From NCBI GenBank assembly GCA_046565505.1, contig JBKHYJ010000002.1, positions 1 to 36,676 on the forward strand: DNA of 36,676 bases. The letters run 5' to 3'. This document shows, one piece after another, positions 1 to 5,470 of this stretch. The notes beneath the pieces are model-generated. The model was not told the DNA's origin and did not search any database. It saw nothing but the letters and a program-made list of their open reading frames with translations. The first letter of the stretch is position 1. Each line of letters opens with the position of its first letter. This DNA is from JBKHYJ01 sp046565505 (lineage in GTDB: Bacteria > Acidobacteriota > Blastocatellia > UBA7656). The translations under genes and the position numbers were made by a program.

Positions 1-30
1 TTGACGCGCGCGCGGCGGCGCTGCTAAAAT
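1..30 (+). promoter_or_regulatory. Putative sigma70 promoter of the Lol-like operon
   Basis: TTGACG at 1-6 and TAAAAT at 25-30 are separated by 18 bases, a close match to a housekeeping promoter. A second, weaker pair (TTGTTA 58-63, TATTAG 80-85, 16-base spacer) lies nearer the first gene. Either could drive the five-gene run that follows. The window begins here, so upstream elements are not visible. Confidence 0.4.
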
Positions 31-127
31 GGCTTCGTTGACAAGCCTTCCTCTCCTTTGTTAACTTTTTCCTTTACTTTATTAGCTATATCGGCCTCTG
101 TCTGTTGGACTATTTTTGTGGGCTAAT

Positions 128-1144
128 ATGACCGTGAGAAGTTTTAGATCGTTCGCGCTTGCGATTCTGGCCTTGGCGCTGGCCGGGTCGGCGTGCGTCA
201 GGAAAGTGACCGTCAGCGAAGTGCTCCCGGTGAACGCGCCGCTGACCACGGACGAGCTGGTAAGCCGCATAAACGCTTATGGCGAGGTGAGGACCTTTTC
301 GGCGCAGGTCGATATCGTCGTCCGCAATTACTTCACGGGCGTCGGCACGAAGGCCGAAGAGTTCCCGGAAGCCACAGGGCTCTTACGCTTCCAACGCCCG
401 GAGAGCACGCGCATGAGGGTGACCTTTTTAGGCAAGAAGGTCGCCGACATGGTGAGCGACGGCCAGAGTTTCCGGCTCGCGGTTTATTACCCGGCGGATA
501 AACGCCGGTTCGTTCTGGGCAACAACTTGAAAGAAGTTGACCGCATGGACGCCGCCGCGCTCAGGGAGGCGAAGAACCCCCAGCTGAGCGAGGCGGGGGG
601 CCTGGTGAACATGCGCCCACAGCACATCACGAATTCATTCCTCATCAAGCCGATCTCCTCCGACAGCCGCAACGACGTTTTCCGCGAGGAGGCGCGGGTG
701 GTGGAGCAGGACACGCGGCCCGGCAGGAAGAACCGCTTCGTCGAGCGCACGTACTACGTCGTCTACGTGCTCGAACATGGCGAGAAGGGGCAGGCCAAGC
801 TGCGCCGGAAATTCTGGTTCGACCGGACCCAGCCCGACACGCCGCTTGTGCGGCAGCAGACTTTCGAGAATGGCGAGGGCAAGCTCGCGAGCGACGACTT
901 TTATTCAAGGTGGTTCACCATCCCCAACAGCAATCTCAAGTGGCCGGGCCTGGTCGTGATCGACCGCAGAGGCGACGGCTACCGGCTCGAGATGGGTCTC
1001 GAAAAAGACACGGTCGAAGTCAACCAGGAGCTGCCGGATACGACCTTCGTCCTGGAGAACACGGAGAAGCTTGAAGAGTTGAACCTCGACGCTCCGCGCA
1101 AGGCCTCGGCCGGCTCGGGCCACGAGCCGCCGCCATCCGATTGA
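128..1144 (+). CDS. Outer-membrane lipoprotein, LolB/LolA-like (DUF4292-like)
   Basis: A 338-residue probable lipoprotein. The N-terminus has a basic start (TVRSFRSF), a hydrophobic stretch and then LAGSAC, where Cys would be acylated. The -3 residue is Gly rather than the usual Leu/Val, so the lipobox is imperfect. Residues about 80-130 (LLRFQRPESTRMRVTFLG, then VADMVSDGQSFRLAVYYP) follow the LolA/LolB pattern: a strand ending at a nonpolar loop, followed by a disordered-surface signature. I recognise the fold class, not a named gene. A TTG twelve bases upstream is also in frame, but ATG at 128 gives a more normal signal peptide. The stop lies one base before the ATG of the permease gene, so the two are almost certainly cotranslated. 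By family analogy it would sit in the outer membrane and receive lipoproteins or lipid; this is inference. Confidence 0.75.
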   Translation: MTVRSFRSFALAILALALAGSACVRKVTVSEVLPVNAPLTTDELVSRINAYGEVRTFSAQVDIVVRNYFTGVGTKAEEFPEATGLLRFQRPESTRMRVTFLGKKVADMVSDGQSFRLAVYYPADKRRFVLGNNLKEVDRMDAAALREAKNPQLSEAGGLVNMRPQHITNSFLIKPISSDSRNDVFREEARVVEQDTRPGRKNRFVERTYYVVYVLEHGEKGQAKLRRKFWFDRTQPDTPLVRQQTFENGEGKLASDDFYSRWFTIPNSNLKWPGLVVIDRRGDGYRLEMGLEKDTVEVNQELPDTTFVLENTEKLEELNLDAPRKASAGSGHEPPPSD

Positions 1145-1145
1145 A

Positions 1146-2324
1146 ATGGATAGCCTCATCGTAGCAAACCTCAAGCAGCGCCCGCTGCGCACGGCCATCA
1201 GCATCATAGGGGTGGCGCTCGGGGTCATCCTCGTAGTGCTTTTCGTGGGCCTGGCGCGCGGGATGATGCGCGATTCGGCGGAGCGCCAGTCGAACGTCGA
1301 TGCGGAGATTCGCTTCCTGTCGTCGGGGAACCCTTCGCTCGCCGCGAACCCTCTCATGCTGCCCGCCGGTTACGCCGACGCGATCCTGAACGGGGTGCGC
1401 CCCGGACCCGAGGACACGGACGTGGAGCCTAAGCCGCCCATACAGGGCGTCGCCGCCGTCTCCCCCGTCGGCGAGTGGGTGAAGCCTAGCGCCGGGGGCA
1501 TAGGGTTCGAGATCGTTGATGGGATCGATTACGCGACTTTCATAAAGACCACGCAGCTCCGCATCGTCGAAGGCCGCCCGCTCGGCGATGGCCGCGCCCC
1601 CGGCTCCGAGTACGAGGCCATCGTTGACCATTACTACGTCGAGAATAACAAGGGGACTGACGGCCGGCCCATAGAGGTCGGGAGCAGAATCTCGCTGTTC
1701 GATCACGACTTCACGGTGGTCGGGGTCTACGAGCCGTCCGTGCTCGCTCGCGTCAAGATACCTCTCTACACGCTGCAACAACTGCTGGGGGGCGTGCGCA
1801 ACTGCTCCTTCCTCATGATAAAGTGCGAGAGACCGGGGCAGGCCGGCGAGGTGATTCAAAGGCTGAAGCAGTATTACCCTTTCAATCACATCATACCTAC
1901 GGACGAAATCCCCGCGCTGTACGCGCAGGGCATAGGGGCGGTCGAGGTATTCCTGGACGTGGTGATCGGGCTGGCTATGGTCATCAGCACGCTCGTGATA
2001 CTGCTCGCCATGTACACGACGATAATCGAGCGCACGCGGGAGATCGGCATACTCAAAAGCCTGGGCGCGTCGAAGCGGTTCATAATCATGACGATCGAAA
2101 AAGAGGCGGCGCTCATCAGCGCGCTCGGCGTGTTGTCGGGCTTCGTCTCCGCGGTCGCGGGTAAATATTTGATCGAGGCGAACACCAGGTTGAAGATCGA
2201 CCTGAAGCCCGAGTGGCTTCTGATAGCCGCCGTGATAGGGCTCCTCGGCGGCGTGCTCGGCGCGCTCTACCCGGCCTGGCGCGCGGCGAATCTCGATCCG
2301 GTCGAGGCCATCAGCTATGATTGA
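1146..2324 (+). CDS. ABC transporter permease, FtsX/MacB (LolC/E-like) family
   Basis: A 392-residue integral membrane protein with the layout of FtsX/MacB permeases. One helix lies at about 12-38 (AISIIGVALGVILVVLFVGL), then a periplasmic domain of about 230 residues, then three C-terminal helices (about 275-300, 320-345 and 355-380). The coupling region IIERTREIGILKSLGASKRFI is the family hallmark that contacts the ATPase, and the C-terminus YPAWRAANLDPVEAISYD is equally typical. It lacks MacB's fused ATPase; that subunit is encoded by the next gene. LolC/LolE or a MacB-like mechanotransmission exporter are both possible. The flanking LolA-like and lipoprotein genes favour lipoprotein release. 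Only one permease is present, so it would act as a homodimer, as proposed for LolF-type systems. Translation is coupled to the gene before it (1-base gap). Confidence 0.88.
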   Translation: MDSLIVANLKQRPLRTAISIIGVALGVILVVLFVGLARGMMRDSAERQSNVDAEIRFLSSGNPSLAANPLMLPAGYADAILNGVRPGPEDTDVEPKPPIQGVAAVSPVGEWVKPSAGGIGFEIVDGIDYATFIKTTQLRIVEGRPLGDGRAPGSEYEAIVDHYYVENNKGTDGRPIEVGSRISLFDHDFTVVGVYEPSVLARVKIPLYTLQQLLGGVRNCSFLMIKCERPGQAGEVIQRLKQYYPFNHIIPTDEIPALYAQGIGAVEVFLDVVIGLAMVISTLVILLAMYTTIIERTREIGILKSLGASKRFIIMTIEKEAALISALGVLSGFVSAVAGKYLIEANTRLKIDLKPEWLLIAAVIGLLGGVLGALYPAWRAANLDPVEAISYD

Positions 2325-2407
2325 GCGGCCGCCCTCCTGCATCCCGGGCCGTGCGGGTCCGCGCGACATTCGGATCGCGGCGGTGTGATGGCGGGACGCT
2401 ACGGGGT

Positions 2408-3085
2408 ATGAAAACAGTTCTCGAAACAATCGACTTGAAGATGGTCTACCGCGTCGGCAAAGTGGACGTGCCGGCGCTGCGCGGCGTGAACGTGCGGGTG
2501 GGCGAGGGCGAATACCTGGCTATCATGGGGCCTTCCGGGTGCGGCAAATCGACCTTCCTCCATGTGGCGGGCGGCATGCTTCAGCCGACATCGGGCCGCG
2601 TGATTATCGACGACGAAGACATAACGAAGATGAGCGACGCCGGGCGCACAGACCTGCGCCGCCGCAAAATAGGCTTCGTCTTCCAGCGCTTCAACCTCTT
2701 CCCGACGCTCACGGCCGAGGGCAACTTGAAATTGGCAGAGCGAATCTACTCCAATGGGGCCAACGGCGGGGGCGACGCGTCACGCAGGCGCGAAGTGCTC
2801 AGGCTGCTGAGGCTCGAAGACAAGATGCATCACAAGCCGCTTGAGTTGTCGGGCGGGGAGCAGCAGCGCGTCGCGATCGCCCGCGCCATCGTCAACCGAC
2901 CCGCCATACTGCTGGCCGACGAGCCGACGGGCAATCTCGACACCGAAAATTCTCAAATCGTGCTCGACATGCTGAGGGGGCTGAATAAAGAATTCGGCCA
3001 GACGATCATAATGATCACTCACAACCCGGAGGCCGCGAAGCTGACCGACAGGGTGATAGAGATGAGGGACGGCCACGTAGTCTGA
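2408..3085 (+). CDS. ABC transporter ATP-binding protein, LolD/MacB-like
   Basis: A 225-residue ATPase subunit. Walker A is GPSGCGKST (residues 41-49), the signature is LSGGEQQRVAIARA, Walker B is ILLADEPTGNLD and the switch His is in MITHNPEAAK. The DEPTGNLD form and the short length match the LolD/FtsE/MacB group that pairs with FtsX-type permeases, so it should energise the product of the preceding gene at the inner membrane. I take ATG 2408 (MKTVLETID). An in-frame TTG at 2321 overlaps the permease stop and would add 29 Arg-rich residues unlike the family. The 83-base gap and weak ribosome site (ACGGGGT close to the ATG) leave the start slightly uncertain. Confidence 0.92.
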   Translation: MKTVLETIDLKMVYRVGKVDVPALRGVNVRVGEGEYLAIMGPSGCGKSTFLHVAGGMLQPTSGRVIIDDEDITKMSDAGRTDLRRRKIGFVFQRFNLFPTLTAEGNLKLAERIYSNGANGGGDASRRREVLRLLRLEDKMHHKPLELSGGEQQRVAIARAIVNRPAILLADEPTGNLDTENSQIVLDMLRGLNKEFGQTIIMITHNPEAAKLTDRVIEMRDGHVV

Positions 3086-3103
3086 GCGGGGGGAGGGGCG
3101 AAG

Positions 3104-3442
3104 ATGAATATTGTTATAACCGGGCTGAAGAAGGTGCTCTTCTGGTCCTACGAGCGCGGGAGCTGGCAGTACGACATAATGTGCGTGCTCATACTGGCCT
3201 TCATTTTCTTCGGCCCGAACAACGTATTTCATAGCCACCGCTCCAGCGCGGCCGACGCAATAACTGCGTGGCCGATCTTCGTCAGCAGCGAAGAGGTGGG
3301 CCAGTCCGACCCGGGCCGGTTGGAGGAAGCCATAAGGGAGCGGCTCGTTCAGAAGTATGGGCACAAGGTGGCCGTCTCGCGCATCGATCAGGTCAGGAAC
3401 GAGGCGGGCCAGTTGACGGGATACCTCGCGTGGGAGAAGTAA
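3104..3442 (+). CDS. Small single-helix membrane protein, unknown function
   Basis: A 112-residue protein. A short basic/aromatic N-terminus (LKKVLFWSYERGSWQYD) leads into one hydrophobic helix at about 23-42, followed by a soluble C-terminal region of about 70 residues (about 55-112) with an ISRID..RNEAGQLTGYLAWEK end. It has a strong ribosome site (a G-rich GGAGGGG run at 3087-3097, seven bases before the ATG). It lies 18 bases after the ATPase gene and 77 bases before the LolA-like gene, so it is very likely in the same transcript. The topology suggests an inner-membrane anchor with a cytoplasmic or periplasmic tail. I do not recognise a family. A role as accessory subunit of the ABC exporter is inference from position only. 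Confidence 0.75.
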   Translation: MNIVITGLKKVLFWSYERGSWQYDIMCVLILAFIFFGPNNVFHSHRSSAADAITAWPIFVSSEEVGQSDPGRLEEAIRERLVQKYGHKVAVSRIDQVRNEAGQLTGYLAWEK

Positions 3443-3519
3443 TCTCGCGGCCCACTTCATGAATTCATGGCCCCGCGCGGGCGGGGCGGCCAATGACTAA
3501 GTTGCAAGGAGTTTCAAGG

Positions 3520-4200
3520 ATGAAGCGAATCAATTCCATCTTAATAGCCGCCGCGCTGATTCTAACGGGGGCCGCCTCCGGCTCTGCGGCGGGCGCGGAT
3601 GGCAAGCTCGACCAGGTGCTAAATAACATGCAGAAGGCCGCCGCTTCCATTACGACGATATTCGTCCCGAATATGGAGCAGTTGAAGCGCGACAACAGCA
3701 TCGGCGGCACGGAAAAGTATACGGGCAAGGTATTTTTCAAACACTTCGGCAAGGGCAACGACAAGGTGAAGATCGTCTACAACGTCCCGCAGGGGCAGAC
3801 GGTCTGGGTCGTCGGCGACGAGATCACGCTGTACCAGGCGAACATCAAGCAGGCCATAATAACCTCGCGCAAATCGGCGGCCGCGAGGGGCGGCGAGTTC
3901 TCGGTCGTCGCGACGCCTTACGCGTCCGTGCCCGAGCTGAAGCGGCAATATAACATCGTCTACGCGGGCGACGAGCAAGGGCTGGCGAAACTCGAACTGA
4001 CGCCGAAGGCCAGGTCCTCGCTCAAGTCCATGACGCTGTGGGTGGACCAGTCGAGCTGGCTCCCTGTCAAGTCTCACGTGGTCGAAGCGAATGGGAACGC
4101 CTCCACCTTCACATTCGGCGGGTTGAAGAAAAACGACGTTATCCCGAGCGGCTCTTTCGACGTGAAGCTGCCGAAAGATACAAAAATAGTCCGCAAATAG
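3520..4200 (+). CDS. Periplasmic LolA-like lipoprotein carrier
   Basis: A 226-residue exported protein. The N-terminus MKRINSILIAAALILTGAASGSAAGA is a type I signal peptide with likely cleavage after SAA or AGA. The mature part shows the LolA pattern: an amphipathic N-terminal helix (LDQVLNNMQKAAASI), a first strand block (TGKVFFKHFG..DKVKIVYNVPQGQTVWVVGDEITLYQ) and a late segment (LKSMTLWVDQSSWLPVKSHVVEANGNASTFTF) ending in FDVKLPKDTKIV. Family members carry lipoproteins across the periplasm. I chose ATG 3520 because AAGGAG at 3506-3511 lies eight bases upstream; an in-frame ATG at 3493 has no such site. Last gene of the run, followed by a strong hairpin. Against it being true LolA: the identity is by pattern, and Acidobacteria encode several LolA-fold proteins of unknown cargo. 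Confidence 0.8.
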   Translation: MKRINSILIAAALILTGAASGSAAGADGKLDQVLNNMQKAAASITTIFVPNMEQLKRDNSIGGTEKYTGKVFFKHFGKGNDKVKIVYNVPQGQTVWVVGDEITLYQANIKQAIITSRKSAAARGGEFSVVATPYASVPELKRQYNIVYAGDEQGLAKLELTPKARSSLKSMTLWVDQSSWLPVKSHVVEANGNASTFTFGGLKKNDVIPSGSFDVKLPKDTKIVRK

Positions 4201-4225
4201 GCCGCCGGCCGAGCGCCCCGTCCGA

Positions 4226-4263
4226 AGAAGCGAAAGGCCCCGTAGATGGGGCCTTTCGCTTCT
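4226..4263. terminator. Bidirectional terminator hairpin between convergent genes
   Basis: A perfect 16-bp inverted repeat: AGAAGCGAAAGGCCCC at 4226-4241 and its complement at 4248-4263, with a 6-base loop. It sits 25 bases after the LolA-like stop and 16 bases after the end of the convergent J-domain gene. There is no clear U-tract on either strand, so termination may depend on the stem or on Rho. Confidence 0.7.
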
Positions 4264-4279
4264 CGCCTCCCTCCATCGT

Positions 4280-4876
4280 TTAAGCCACGTAAAGCGCGAA
4301 AATGAGCATCCCCAGCACGACAATCGCGGCCGTCCAGAACGCCAGCTCGTGGAGCATAAACATCTTTCGCGAATAATTAGCTTTGGACCTCTTGACGTTC
4401 CTGTGCCTGACCCTCAACGCCGAGTGAGCCATCAAAACGCCTAGCCCCAGCGCGCCGAGCGACATCAGCCTCAGCGGCCATAGGAAGAATACCCATTGCA
4501 TCTCGACCAGCAACAGGAGTGGGATTCCTACGCCGAAGCATGTCGCCGCGCCCATGCACAGGCCCGCGAGGTCCTGGTCGGCGACAGGGATGTTTAGCGT
4601 CCCCGCCCTCGACGCGGCCTCCGGGTCGAAGGCGGCGGACGAGCCGTATGCGACGCGCGGGGGCCTCCGCTCTTCGTCGTATGCCTTGCGCGTCTCCGGG
4701 TCGCTCAGGATGTCGTGGGCTTCGTTGAGCGACTTCATGTCCTCCTCGCTGCCGCCCCCGTCCGGGTGCCGCTTGCGGGCCTCCGCCCTGTACGCCCTGT
4801 CCACGTCTTCCTTGCTCGCCCGCCGGTCCACGCCGAGCACGCTGTAGTAATCTTTCCTGGAATCGAACTTATTCAT
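4280..4876 (-). CDS. Membrane-anchored J-domain protein (DnaJ-like, type III)
   Basis: A 198-residue protein with an N-terminal J domain at about 8-70 (YYSVLGVDRRASKEDVDRAY, HPD at 37-39, then LNEAHDILSDPETRKAYDEE). HPD is the tripeptide that stimulates Hsp70 ATPase, so it should recruit a DnaK partner. No Gly/Phe or zinc region follows. Instead there is a linker and three or four hydrophobic segments (about 104-122, 124-145, 170-195), placing the J domain on the cytoplasmic face of the inner membrane. It is the only co-chaperone gene here and has no DnaK neighbour. A TATAAT box 18 bases upstream of the ATG implies a very short leader. Its substrate is unknown. Confidence 0.88.
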   Translation of the reverse strand: MNKFDSRKDYYSVLGVDRRASKEDVDRAYRAEARKRHPDGGGSEEDMKSLNEAHDILSDPETRKAYDEERRPPRVAYGSSAAFDPEAASRAGTLNIPVADQDLAGLCMGAATCFGVGIPLLLLVEMQWVFFLWPLRLMSLGALGLGVLMAHSALRVRHRNVKRSKANYSRKMFMLHELAFWTAAIVVLGMLIFALYVA

Positions 4877-4893
4877 GGCGGCTCTCGCGGTCT

Positions 4894-4922
4894 ATTATAT
4901 CCATGTCGGCTTTGATCTAATA
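4894..4922 (-). promoter_or_regulatory. Putative promoter for the J-domain gene
   Basis: Read on the minus strand, a perfect TATAAT lies at 4899-4894. The -35 region is poor (TATTAG at 4922-4917 with a 17-base spacer). Transcription would begin about 4887, some 11 bases before the ATG at 4876. Confidence 0.4.
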
Positions 4923-5024
4923 GCCATCTCGTTTATATTGAACTTTCGATTTTAGGCAGTCGTAATTTTAGAGGCAGCCTGAAGAAAACACAAAAGCTTT
5001 GAAATAACGGGAGGAGATTAAGAC

Positions 5025-5210
5025 ATGTTCGGAATACAGCTCTTTGGAATCGTCGCCATCATACTCGACATATTTGCTCTCACCGACGTGATGAAGTCTA
5101 ACCGGGACACCTTTTCAAAGGTCGTCTTGATGGCTTTGATATTAATGGTTCCGATATTCGCCGCGGGGATATACCTGCTGGTCTTTCGCGACAGGCGGTA
5201 TGCGGTCTAG
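5025..5210 (+). CDS. Two-helix mini membrane protein, PLDc_N-like
   Basis: A 61-residue protein made almost entirely of two hydrophobic helices (about 3-20 and 31-54), joined by ALTDVMKSNRDTFSKV and ending in a basic tail (FRDRRYAV). The pattern (helix, D(I/V)xxS, charged turn, helix with P..G.(I/Y)...F) resembles the PLDc_N domain, the short N-terminal membrane module of cardiolipin synthases that also occurs alone. A clear ribosome site (GGGAGGAG at 5009-5016, eight bases before the ATG) supports real translation. No catalytic HKD motif follows. It stands alone, divergent from the J-domain gene, and its function is unknown. Confidence 0.72.
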   Translation: MFGIQLFGIVAIILDIFALTDVMKSNRDTFSKVVLMALILMVPIFAAGIYLLVFRDRRYAV

Positions 5211-5334
5211 CGTGCGGGCTTTTTAGGGCTAAGAGCACCCGATCAGTACCGAGCCACCTCCGGCAGCATCGCGGCGGCCACTCCGTGCGCCTCCCGCGAT
5301 CAATCAGAACAGACAACTGATAAAATAGCACCTT

Positions 5335-5416
5335 GAGGGCCAGCGTTTAATCTCAGCTTCCCGGTCCCCTTTCCGCGACGGGAGCGCAGAGAGACCGGGA
5401 TTAAACGCTGGCCCTC
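5335..5416. repeat. Large perfect inverted repeat / hairpin
   Basis: Eighteen bases at 5335-5352 (beginning GAGGGCCAGCG) are exactly complementary to 5399-5416. Inside, CCCGGTC (5360-5366) can pair with GACCGGG (5393-5399), overlapping the outer pairing by one base. The whole element of about 82 bases lies in the 260-base gap between the mini membrane protein and the beta-helix gene, whose ATG is 55 bases further on. It has no U-tract in either direction. It could be a palindromic interspersed repeat, a stem-type terminator or a structured leader. The rest of this gap shows nothing I can name. Confidence 0.75.
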
Positions 5417-5470
5417 CCCATTCCTACATTCGCGTATTGATCGCTGATGGCCGGCTAATTCGGAGGAAAT

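Noticed and set aside
1020..2429. 469-codon open frame on the minus strand opposite the permease gene
   Set aside because: Arg/His/Asp-rich composition, no recognisable motif, wholly opposite a clear ABC permease. It is a GC-rich shadow frame.
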